Assembly (NCBI GenBank): GCA_937900125.1
Contig: CALCEK010000220.1
Location: 1-5,701 of the forward strand
Direction of reading: 5' to 3'
Source: an uncultured Treponema sp.
Lineage (GTDB): Bacteria; Spirochaetota; Spirochaetia; Treponematales; Treponemataceae
Length of the DNA stretch: 5,701 bases
In this document: in pieces, positions 1 to 5,160 of the stretch
Layout: each line of letters opens with the position of its first letter
Numbering within the stretch: position 1 is the stretch's first letter
Translations under genes and position numbers: made by a program
Notes under the pieces: model-generated
What the model saw: only the letters and a program-made list of their open reading frames with translations
Told to the model about the DNA's origin: nothing
Databases searched by the model: none

Positions 1-7
1 ACTCGAC

Positions 8-50
8 GGCATCTCGAAAAAATTATCTAAAACGAGTTTTTCGAGATGCC
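8..50. repeat. Perfect 14-bp stem-loop upstream of the diguanylate cyclase gene
   Basis: GGCATCTCGAAAAA (8-21) is the exact reverse complement of TTTTTCGAGATGCC (37-50), with a 15-nt loop between. Neither strand has a U-run after the stem, so it is not a normal intrinsic terminator. The right arm resembles TTTCTAGAGATGCCC at 2718-2732, where a second stem-loop stands upstream of pheS, so this may be a dispersed intergenic repeat family. It could also act as a structured 5' leader or processing site for the downstream operon. The structure is seen directly; its role is unknown. Confidence 0.7.
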
Positions 51-86
51 CTAAATCAGCAAATTTATTGCCTTTTTTGCAAAATG

Positions 87-92
87 AGGGGG
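87..92 (+). promoter_or_regulatory. Ribosome binding site that sets the diguanylate cyclase start at 99
   Basis: AGGGGG lies 6 nt before the ATG at 99. The in-frame ATG at 84 would put this purine run inside the coding region and has no comparable site before it, so 99 is the preferred start. Confidence 0.6.
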
Positions 93-98
93 ATTTCT

Positions 99-1217
99 AT
101 GGAAAAAACAGCTGAAAAATCAGGGGCGCAAAGAACAGTCGCTTCTTATGAAAAAGAAATTTACGATTTACACCAATTATTAGAAATTTCTCGCTCGCTA
201 TGCACAACATTAGAATTGCCAAAGTTAATTGAGTCGATTTTGTACACAACAATGGCGCAAATGCGCGTTATAAGTGCTGGTGTTTTTATAAAAAATTCCC
301 TTGATGAGCGTTCTTTGGCTTTGGGAAACAATTACAACGGATTGGAAACCGAAACAAATAACAACTATATTATAGAAACAGATTCAAAACTTTTACAGGC
401 AATGGCACAAAACGGCAGTACCTATACAATAGGCGACCTAAAAAAACTAGAACCTGGCTCACCAGACATAAAATTGCTAGAAAGCTTAAAACCATCTTTA
501 ATCGTTCCAATGATGCTAAAAAATCATCCAAATGGAATTCTGATTTTAGGCGAACGAATTAACACCGATGAAGGTTCTTCTTACGATTCTTACGAACGCG
601 CAGAAATTTCCACAATCGCATCTTTGGCAGCGGTTGCCGTAAACAACGCATCTTTAGTGGAACAGGCTTCTACAGATTTGTCAACAAAACTAAAGTTACG
701 GCATTATTTCTTTGCAATACTTGCAGATAAATTGGATACCGCTTTTATAAAAAACGGATTTTTAAGCGTTTTAATGTTTGACATTGATTTCTTTAAAAAA
801 TTCAATGACAATTATGGGCATGCGTGTGGCGATTTTGTTTTGCAAGAAGTAGCAAAAATCATAAAAGGAAGCATACGCGGACAAGATTTAGCTTCGCGCT
901 ACGGCGGAGAAGAATTTACTGTTCTTTTAAACAACACAGGTAAAAAAGAAGCAATGATGGTTGCCGAACGAATTAGGCGAAATATTGAACTTCACGATTT
1001 TTACTATCAAAATCAGCATATGCACGTAACAATCTCTATCGGGGTTACGGTATTTTCTACAGACAACAATCCTATAACGAGTGCAAAAGAACTTGTAGAC
1101 CAAGCAGACAAGGCACTTTACCTTTCAAAACGCAACGGACGGAATCAAGTTTCTTTTGCCGACCCCGCGCTTTTAGTTGCAATGGAACAGCAAAATCCCG
1201 CAATAAGTATTTCTTAA
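99..1217 (+). CDS. GAF-GGDEF diguanylate cyclase
   Basis: This enzyme should make the second messenger c-di-GMP from two GTP, in the cytoplasm. From the ATG at 99 it has 372 residues. Residues about 12-40 form a likely coiled-coil lead-in, about 40-190 look like a GAF sensor domain, and about 195-360 form the GGDEF domain. The catalytic signature is GGEEF (269-273). The metal-binding Asp228 lies in FDID, and the nucleotide-binding N-D-x-x-G-H-x-x-G-D run spans 236-245. The usual late motifs, TISIGV and ADKALYLSKRNGRNQV, are also present. An RGQD inhibitory I-site (260-263) sits exactly five residues before GGEEF, so product feedback inhibition is expected. No membrane segment or EAL domain is seen. 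The GAF ligand cannot be told from sequence. The first exported-protein gene starts 49 nt downstream without a terminator, suggesting an operon. The family call is firm; the regulatory target is unknown. Confidence 0.94.
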   Translation: MEKTAEKSGAQRTVASYEKEIYDLHQLLEISRSLCTTLELPKLIESILYTTMAQMRVISAGVFIKNSLDERSLALGNNYNGLETETNNNYIIETDSKLLQAMAQNGSTYTIGDLKKLEPGSPDIKLLESLKPSLIVPMMLKNHPNGILILGERINTDEGSSYDSYERAEISTIASLAAVAVNNASLVEQASTDLSTKLKLRHYFFAILADKLDTAFIKNGFLSVLMFDIDFFKKFNDNYGHACGDFVLQEVAKIIKGSIRGQDLASRYGGEEFTVLLNNTGKKEAMMVAERIRRNIELHDFYYQNQHMHVTISIGVTVFSTDNNPITSAKELVDQADKALYLSKRNGRNQVSFADPALLVAMEQQNPAISIS

Positions 1218-1266
1218 GGGCGAGGTTTCTTTAAAATAGAGAAAATTGTTTTCCGATAATTTTTGT

Positions 1267-2082
1267 ATGGGGAAAAAGCTAAAAAACACGTTTGTCCTAC
1301 TCTCTCTGATTTTTTTGCCGATTGGATTTTTGTTTTCCCAAGAGCCATCGCAAAAAGAAGAGATTTCTATTCAAATTTGGGCTGACCTTGACCCGTTTCC
1401 AGGTTTTTTTGGAGATTCTGAATCGAATCTTAAAAAAGATTCGGAACAAAAATCTGTTTCCCATTCTGAAAATAATATTAAATCGGTTAAACAAAATTCC
1501 GCAGACGCACACACAAACGCATTTACCGCAAGTGCCACGGCAGAAGATTTAACGCCATTTTCATTCGCCATAAATAGAACCAAAGAAATTGCCCCGCTTT
1601 TGTTAGGCGGAATGATTGACGGCTGGACTTTTGACTACACCCCCTCAGATAAAGCAAGAAATGTGGGCGAATATTTTGAATTTGCCGAAGTTCGTCCATT
1701 TAACGCAAAAATAAATCATATTTCCTACAAAACTCCGCAAGTAAAAGACGGAAAATTGATTTCTTGGGCAAATTGTTCTAGGACTCAAAGCCAACAATTA
1801 GCCTATGAACGCTGGGCTTCTATTACGCACCCAAAAATTTCAGGGCATGGTGCGTCCCCTGTTGAACAAGAACTTGAAGGAATTAAAAAAGCCTGTGGAG
1901 AAGCTGTAAAAAACGCAGTTCGGGAATATTGGCGCAAAATTGAAAAAAATAAACCAAAAGAAATTTGCGGAACAGTGTTACTCATTGGCAATCCGCGCAT
2001 TTATATCAGTGAAGGTCAGTACGTTGTTGACCTTGATTTTTTTCTGGAAACTGATAGAATAGTTCTATACAGTTATTATTGA
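1267..2082 (+). CDS. Exported protein of unknown function
   Basis: I do not recognise this family. From the ATG at 1267 the protein has 271 residues. It opens with a basic tip (MGKKLK), a hydrophobic stretch to about residue 23 and a plausible signal peptidase I site after LFS (22-24), before QEPSQ. No lipobox cysteine is present, so it is probably periplasmic or surface-exposed rather than a lipoprotein. Residues about 50-93 are a Ser/Asn/Lys-rich, low-complexity linker. A more ordered part follows from about 95 to the end, with an LLLGGMIDGW stretch near 111-120, aromatic-rich segments and a C-terminal beta-like tail (VVDLDFFLETDRIVLYSYY). Cysteines at 170, 210 and 234 could form disulfides. 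A TTG at 1246 would add seven residues, but neither start has a good ribosome binding site. It lies 49 nt after the diguanylate cyclase and 23 nt before another exported protein, so co-transcription is likely. Confidence 0.8.
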   Translation: MGKKLKNTFVLLSLIFLPIGFLFSQEPSQKEEISIQIWADLDPFPGFFGDSESNLKKDSEQKSVSHSENNIKSVKQNSADAHTNAFTASATAEDLTPFSFAINRTKEIAPLLLGGMIDGWTFDYTPSDKARNVGEYFEFAEVRPFNAKINHISYKTPQVKDGKLISWANCSRTQSQQLAYERWASITHPKISGHGASPVEQELEGIKKACGEAVKNAVREYWRKIEKNKPKEICGTVLLIGNPRIYISEGQYVVDLDFFLETDRIVLYSYY

Positions 2083-2093
2083 CTTTTCTTTTT

Positions 2094-2098
2094 GGAGG
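2094..2098 (+). promoter_or_regulatory. Ribosome binding site that sets the start at 2106
   Basis: GGAGG lies 7 nt before the ATG at 2106. This rules against a longer reading from the TTG at 2079, which would overlap the previous gene and hide the signal peptide behind nine extra residues. Confidence 0.85.
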
Positions 2099-2105
2099 AA
2101 AACGT

Positions 2106-2516
2106 ATGAAAAAAATATTTGCGCTTTGTGCCGCACTTTTGTTCGCAGCTGGAATGGCATTTGCTCAAGAAGAGGAAATCACCATTGATGAAAATCCCTA
2201 TGCAGACACCGCAACAAGAGTGTTAACAGTTGAAGACAAATATCCAGAATTGCACCCACACGCAGGAACTGTAAAATTGTCATTGGAATACACTCCTGTT
2301 TCTGGCGAAGTTTTGGTGTATTACGAATGTCTTGCCGCAAGCTACGACCAGGGCGAAGCGATGAATTCTATCGATGCCGTTTTGGAAGATTTTGCACGAG
2401 AAAATCAATTTACCAGACTTCCGCGCATTGTAAAAAAGGATAAGGCAACTTATTACAAAACAGACAGTGGACTTCGTATGGCACGTTATCGCCGTTGGGT
2501 TCGCTTTGAACGCTAA
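2106..2516 (+). CDS. Small exported protein of unknown function
   Basis: I do not recognise this 136-residue protein. It has a textbook signal peptide: MKK, a hydrophobic Ala/Leu core, and an AFA cleavage motif ending at residue 20, followed by Q-E-E-E. The mature part is about 116 residues. It starts acidic (EEEITIDENPYAD) and ends strongly basic and aromatic (MARYRRWVRFER). The middle alternates short beta-like segments (TVKLSLEY, GEVLVYYECLA) with a helix-like segment (EAMNSIDAVLEDFAREN). There is a single mature cysteine and no lipobox or membrane segment, so a soluble periplasmic protein is the best guess. It begins 23 nt after the stop of the other exported protein and has a strong GGAGG site, so the two are almost certainly translated from one message and may act together. 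Existence of the gene is well supported; its function is unknown. Confidence 0.85.
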   Translation: MKKIFALCAALLFAAGMAFAQEEEITIDENPYADTATRVLTVEDKYPELHPHAGTVKLSLEYTPVSGEVLVYYECLAASYDQGEAMNSIDAVLEDFARENQFTRLPRIVKKDKATYYKTDSGLRMARYRRWVRFER

Positions 2517-2537
2517 ATTGTAATTTGAAAATGTGAT

Positions 2538-2683
2538 GTTTTAAGTCGTGATATTATAGTAAATTAACTTGAGAGTGTCATTCTGAGCAAAGCGAAGAAT
2601 CTATAGATGTTTCGCTTCGCTCAACATGACGATGGCGATAAGGTATAAATTTCAAGTTAATTGATTATACAACGACTTAAAAC
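2538..2683. repeat. MITE-like 146-bp element with nested inverted repeats
   Basis: The outer arms GTTTTAAGTCGT (2538-2549) and ACGACTTAAAAC (2672-2683) are perfect 12-bp inverted repeats. Inside them are a second perfect pair, AATTAACTTGA (2562-2572) and TCAAGTTAATT (2652-2662), and then a separate central palindrome. The spacers between the two arm pairs are A/T-rich and only roughly complementary (12 versus 9 nt). Small size, terminal inverted repeats and lack of coding capacity fit a non-autonomous transposable element. No clear target duplication is visible at either edge. The structure is seen; its mobility is inferred. Confidence 0.6.
2577..2630. repeat. REP-like 54-bp imperfect palindrome
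   Basis: The arms pair in blocks around a centre at 2603/2604: GTCAT with ATGAC, TGAGC with GCTCA, AAGCGAA with TTCGCTT, and a self-complementary ATCTATAGAT centre, separated by 1-2 nt mismatches. From memory, sequences of the form CATTCTGAGC-n-AAGCGAAGAATC recur as dispersed intergenic repeats in many unrelated bacterial genomes. That is recall, not a search result. As RNA it would fold into a long hairpin and could stabilise the 3' end of the upstream operon. Confidence 0.75.
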
Positions 2684-2697
2684 TCGTAGGCACTATT

Positions 2698-2732
2698 TAG
2701 AAAGTTGCTTTAGCGAATTTCTAGAGATGCCC
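2698..2732 (+). repeat. Stem-loop followed by GAGATGCCC, second copy of a shared motif
   Basis: TAGAAAGTTGCT (2698-2709) folds onto AGCGAATTTCTA (2712-2723), with a UU loop, one G:A mismatch and one G-U pair. The 3' arm runs into GAGATGCCC (2724-2732). TTTCTAGAGATGCCC (2718-2732) resembles the right arm of the stem-loop at 8-50 plus the following C, so the two appear related. Here the GGCATCTC counterpart arm is missing. Confidence 0.45.
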
Positions 2733-2765
2733 TTTTGTTTTTAGGGTTTTACCCAAAGCCTTAAG

Positions 2766-2784
2766 CGGAAAAAAGAGTTTTCCG
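2766..2784 (+). other. Small hairpin in the pheS leader
   Basis: CGGAAAA (2766-2772) pairs with TTTTCCG (2778-2784) around a 5-nt loop. The AAAAAAG run at 2769-2775 could instead pair with CTTTTTT at 2823-2829 and mask the terminator's U-run, so this hairpin and that pairing exclude each other. Whether this happens is inference. Confidence 0.4.
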
Positions 2785-2804
2785 AATAGGTATTATTTTA
2801 TACG

Positions 2805-2830
2805 AGCTGTCTTTTTAGGCAGCTTTTTTT
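2805..2830 (+). terminator. Intrinsic terminator abutting the pheS ribosome binding site
   Basis: AGCTGTC (2805-2811) pairs with GGCAGCT (2818-2824), with one G-U pair, around a TTTTTA loop. The T-run continues to 2830. This is a standard rho-independent terminator for + strand transcription. It could simply end the upstream operon. However, the pheS ribosome binding site starts at the next base, so unless initiation occurs almost on top of it (for example from TATTAT at 2791-2796) the pheS message must read through it. Confidence 0.8.
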
Positions 2831-2834
2831 AGGA
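2831..2834 (+). promoter_or_regulatory. Ribosome binding site supporting the TTG start of pheS
   Basis: AGGA lies 8 nt before TTG at 2843 and directly after the terminator's T-run. No ATG or GTG occurs early in frame, so TTG is the start that fits both this spacing and the family's N-terminus. Confidence 0.7.
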
Positions 2835-2842
2835 ACAAAAAA

Positions 2843-4402
2843 TTGACTGATATTAAAACGCTCATTAAAAATCTTCATCCATTAGAAACAAAAGTTCTTT
2901 TGAATTACAGTGTAAAAGATATTCTTACATCCGAACGGCTTTCAAAAGACTTAGGCTATAAAGAAGGACATTCAAATCAAGCATTTAGCTGGCTTTCGGC
3001 AAAACAATTGCTGTCTGAGTTAACACGTACTCCCCACACGTATTTTGAACTTACAGATTTTGGGCGAGCCGTTGCAAAAAATGGTAGCGCAGAACAAAGA
3101 ATCATTTCATTCTTAAAAGAAAATGGCGCACACACTCTCCCTGAAATTGCAGAAGGAACGGCGTTAGAAAGTAAAGATGTCGGTTCTGCTTTTGGAGCTT
3201 TGCGAGCTGAAGGCGTTCTCAAAATGAACGATGAAAAAAAAGTTGAATATACTGGCGCAGAAATTCCACAGCGTATTCTTGTTGCAAAGAATCTTATTGA
3301 AAAAGCCTTAAATTCAGAAAATGCTCAATTAGATGCGGCAAATCTTTCTAAGGAAGAAATTGAAGTTATGGCAGGGCTTACAAAAAAACGTGGTGTAAGC
3401 GAAACCCCATTCCGCACTATTGAACGAGAAACTGTTGCCTACAAATTAACAGATACCTTTACTCAAGTTGTAGATGCGTTAAAACAGGCAGGAATCACGG
3501 GGAATGAAATTGGGGAACTTACTCCAAATATGCTTTCAACTGGGGAATGGCGAAAGGGTGTTTTCCGAAGTTATAACATTTCAGTACCCCCCGCCCGTAT
3601 TATTCCAGGACGAACAAATCCATACGTTCAATTTTTGGAAAGTGTAAAGGACAAATTGTGTTCTCTCGGATTCCAAGAATTTGATGGTCCGCTTGTAGAA
3701 ACGGAATTCTGGAATGGAGATGCGCTTTTTATGCCACAATTCCATGCGGCTCGGGATATTCACGATGTTTACCGCATAAAAAATCCAACTCATGCAAAAT
3801 ACATTGAAGAACCTTACCTTTCAAATGTGGCGGCAGTTCACAAAAATGGCGGAAATTCAGGAAGTCGTGGTTGGAATTACGAATTTGACCACGAGTTTAC
3901 AAAACGCCTAATTATGCGAAGTCAAGGAACGGTTTTAAGCGCACACCAATTGCATTCCGCAGAAATTCCAGGAAAATATTTTGGGATAGTGCGGTGTTTC
4001 CGATATGACAAAGTTGACGCAACGCACCTTAGCGATTTTTACCAAACAGAAGGCATTGTTCTTGGTGAAGATGTAAATTTGCGCACATTGCTAGGCTTTT
4101 TGGAAATGTTTGCTGTAGAAATTGCAGGAGCTTCTGAAGTGAAATACGTACCAGGGTATTTTCCATTTACGGAACCTTCTATAGAAGTACACATAAAACA
4201 CCCGAAACTCGGTTGGTTTGAACTTGGAGGGTCAGGCATTTTCCGCCCCGAAGTAACAAAGGCAATGGGAATTGATGTTCCTGTTCTTGCATGGGGCATG
4301 GGAATTGACCGAATGGCACTTATGGCACTTGGCTTAAACGACTTGCGCGAACTTTTTAGCGAAGACATTGAAAAAGTCCGTCTAAGAAAAGCAAAATTCT
4401 AA
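2843..4402 (+). CDS. pheS: Phenylalanyl-tRNA synthetase alpha subunit, archaeal/eukaryotic type
   Basis: This is the catalytic subunit of the cytoplasmic (alpha-beta)2 enzyme that charges tRNA-Phe with phenylalanine using ATP. At 519 residues it is much longer than the usual bacterial form (about 330-350) and matches archaeal/eukaryotic alpha chains. Residues about 1-170 look like the tandem winged-helix region of that type, and about 240-519 form the class II catalytic core. Motif 1 lies near GRTNPYVQFLE (from Gly256). Motif 2 is GIVRCFRYDKVDATH (381-395), with Arg384 and Arg387. Motif 3 is GMGIDR (485-490), continuing into MALMALGLNDLRELF. Spirochaetes are known to carry this PheRS version, generally explained by ancient transfer. 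The beta gene pheT does not follow; the next gene is convergent ohrR, so pheT must lie elsewhere. Translation starts at TTG. The terminator directly before its ribosome binding site raises the possibility of attenuation. Confidence 0.95.
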   Translation: MTDIKTLIKNLHPLETKVLLNYSVKDILTSERLSKDLGYKEGHSNQAFSWLSAKQLLSELTRTPHTYFELTDFGRAVAKNGSAEQRIISFLKENGAHTLPEIAEGTALESKDVGSAFGALRAEGVLKMNDEKKVEYTGAEIPQRILVAKNLIEKALNSENAQLDAANLSKEEIEVMAGLTKKRGVSETPFRTIERETVAYKLTDTFTQVVDALKQAGITGNEIGELTPNMLSTGEWRKGVFRSYNISVPPARIIPGRTNPYVQFLESVKDKLCSLGFQEFDGPLVETEFWNGDALFMPQFHAARDIHDVYRIKNPTHAKYIEEPYLSNVAAVHKNGGNSGSRGWNYEFDHEFTKRLIMRSQGTVLSAHQLHSAEIPGKYFGIVRCFRYDKVDATHLSDFYQTEGIVLGEDVNLRTLLGFLEMFAVEIAGASEVKYVPGYFPFTEPSIEVHIKHPKLGWFELGGSGIFRPEVTKAMGIDVPVLAWGMGIDRMALMALGLNDLRELFSEDIEKVRLRKAKF

Positions 4403-4410
4403 ATTGCAAT

Positions 4411-4460
4411 TTTAGGAAAGTGCGGTTAACACTTTATGCGATTAATCAGCACTTCCTAAA
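4411..4460. terminator. Long stem-loop between convergent pheS and ohrR, probable shared terminator
   Basis: TTTAGGAAAGTGC (4411-4423) pairs with GCACTTCCTAAA (4449-4460) with one bulged A. The stem continues as GGTTAA (4424-4429) with TTAATC (4442-4447), leaving a 12-nt loop. It starts 8 nt after the pheS stop and touches the ohrR stop, so it is placed to end both genes. Neither strand has a clean U-run, so it may act by RNA stabilisation or be a repeat. Confidence 0.55.
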
Positions 4461-4916
4461 TTAAGCGTTTTCTTCGGATTCTGAAAGTGAAGACATTACT
4501 TTGTGAAGTAGACTATACAATTGCATAGCCTCTTGCGGTTCCATCTTTATACAACGGCTCATTTTTGCAGGGATTTGCACGGCTTGTTCGCGTAAGGCGA
4601 GTCCGCTGTTTGTAATGCGCAAAATAACATTTCTTTCATCGGTTTTCATTCGAGTTCTTGAAATATAACCTTTTGATTCGAGCTTTTTTAGGACTGGCGT
4701 TAAAGTTCCGCTGTCTAAAAAAAGATATTTGCCTAATTCCTTTACATTCATCTCGATTTTTTCCCACAAAACCATCATTGTGATGTATTGCGTATAGGTC
4801 AAATCGAGGGCATCCAAAAATGGCTTATATCGCTTAATTATTTCTTTGGAACAAGCGTATAGTGGAAAACAAATCTGATTTTCTAATTTTAAACATTCAA
4901 ATTTTTGCTCTTCCAT
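4461..4916 (-). CDS. ohrR: OhrR-type organic peroxide sensor, MarR family repressor
   Basis: This is a cytoplasmic dimeric winged-helix repressor that leaves DNA when organic hydroperoxides oxidise a reactive cysteine. The 151 residues align closely, from memory, with Bacillus subtilis OhrR. LENQICFPLYA (11-21) carries the sensing Cys16 (Cys15 in B. subtilis), and Tyr30 and Tyr41 match Tyr29 and Tyr40, which contact that cysteine. The recognition helix and wing region LFLDSGTLTPVLKKLESKGY (65-84) and the DERN wing (93-96) are strongly conserved. Cys122 is near the position of the resolving cysteine in two-Cys OhrR proteins, so a disulfide mechanism is possible. Cys8 and Cys22 are also present. 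The ATG at 4916 is chosen for its GGAGG site; a GTG at 4937 would place that site inside the gene. An operator-like palindrome overlaps its own predicted transcription start. No ohr gene is in the window. Confidence 0.88.
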   Translation of the reverse strand: MEEQKFECLKLENQICFPLYACSKEIIKRYKPFLDALDLTYTQYITMMVLWEKIEMNVKELGKYLFLDSGTLTPVLKKLESKGYISRTRMKTDERNVILRITNSGLALREQAVQIPAKMSRCIKMEPQEAMQLYSLLHKVMSSLSESEENA

Positions 4917-4920
4917 TTTC

Positions 4921-4925
4921 CCTCC
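4921..4925 (-). promoter_or_regulatory. Ribosome binding site of ohrR
   Basis: On the minus strand GGAGG lies 4 nt before the ATG at 4916. The spacing is a little short but the match is strong, and it sets the start in preference to GTG at 4937. Confidence 0.7.
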
Positions 4926-4946
4926 GAAAAAACACACCTTTTTAGC

Positions 4947-4959
4947 ACAATTTCATTGT
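4947..4959. promoter_or_regulatory. Probable OhrR operator
   Basis: ACAATTTCATTGT has 5-bp inverted arms, ACAAT and ATTGT. It resembles the TACAATT-AATTGTA type of operator described for B. subtilis OhrR (recalled from the literature), and on the right it continues with the consensus A. It falls at about +1 to +13 of the predicted ohrR transcript, where bound repressor would block initiation. This fits autoregulation. The palindrome is seen; binding is inferred. Confidence 0.65.
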
Positions 4960-4966
4960 ACGCTAT

Positions 4967-4995
4967 ATTATAGCGCATTTTGTTTTTTGTGAAAA
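4967..4995 (-). promoter_or_regulatory. Promoter of ohrR
   Basis: On the minus strand TTTTCA (4990-4995, four of six matches to the -35 consensus) and a perfect TATAAT (4967-4972) are separated by exactly 17 bp. Initiation would fall near 4960, giving a leader of about 44 nt before the ATG. The -10 box lies inside the perfect palindrome CGCTATATTATAGCG (4961-4975), which could itself be a protein-binding site. Confidence 0.7.
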
Positions 4996-5047
4996 GTCCA
5001 GTTTTAAAAGTCTGACAAAATATAGCACTCACTTTCTGAAAAGAAAA

Positions 5048-5078
5048 GACTCTGCTTGCACACACTAATGAAAACTGC
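5048..5078 (+). repeat. Terminal inverted repeat at the transposase 3' side
   Basis: Read on the + strand, this end begins GACTCTGCTTGCACA and ends AATGAAAACTGC. It matches the reverse complement of 5616-5646 at 24 of 31 positions without gaps. Confidence 0.8.
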
Positions 5079-5101
5079 GCACTCCAAGGCAAAATTGGTC
5101 T

Positions 5102-5155
5102 TTTTTCCGCGAATTTCCTGTAGGAGCTCATCTTGTCGCAGCAGAGGTCTGTCAC
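5102..5155 (-). pseudogene. Out-of-frame fragment of the transposase catalytic domain
   Basis: Read on the minus strand from 5155, the DNA encodes VTDLCCDKMSSYRKFAEK. From memory this resembles the part of IS1595-family transposases around the second catalytic aspartate, usually L-C-S-D-G/K followed by S-Y-R-K-F. The Asp of CCD would be that residue. It lies only a few bases after the stop of the N-terminal part but in another frame, so a deletion removed the region between them. The C-terminal part is also missing or reduced to a trace before the IS end. There is no start codon of its own. Confidence 0.6.
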
Positions 5156-5160
5156 CGATT

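Larger units (their letters stand above)
2517..2842. other. 326-bp gene-free region packed with inverted repeats, the pheS leader
   Basis: No credible coding region lies here. In order it holds a MITE-like nested inverted repeat (2538-2683) with a REP-like palindrome in its centre, a stem-loop carrying the GAGATGCCC motif (2698-2732), a small GGGT/ACCC hairpin (2744-2754), an A/T-rich hairpin (2766-2784) and an intrinsic terminator (2805-2830). A possible -10 box, TATTAT at 2791-2796, has no convincing -35 partner. The promoter of pheS must lie somewhere in this region or further upstream, because no space remains after the terminator. Confidence 0.7.

Noticed and set aside
1246..1266. Upstream TTG start for the first exported protein
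   Set aside because: The purine run AGAGA is only 3 nt before it, and the ATG at 1267 gives a more normal signal peptide. It remains possible because the ATG also lacks a good ribosome binding site.
2608..2649. Small frame MFRFAQHDDGDKV as a Phe-containing leader peptide
   Set aside because: It is produced by one arm of the REP-like palindrome, where the same reading would arise wherever the repeat lies, and it has no ribosome binding site.
2742..2758. T-box-like sequence TAGGGTTTTACCCAAAG upstream of pheS
   Set aside because: It resembles the AGGGTGGTACCGCG core, but the UGG needed to pair with the tRNA acceptor end is replaced by U residues, it forms a simple hairpin, and no Stem I is visible. 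T-boxes are typical of Firmicutes.
4992..5012. Direct repeat AAAAGTC at 4992-4998 and 5006-5012 upstream of ohrR
   Set aside because: Two 7-bp A-rich copies 14 bp apart are easily expected by chance. The first overlaps the predicted -35 box, and nothing else supports a binding site.
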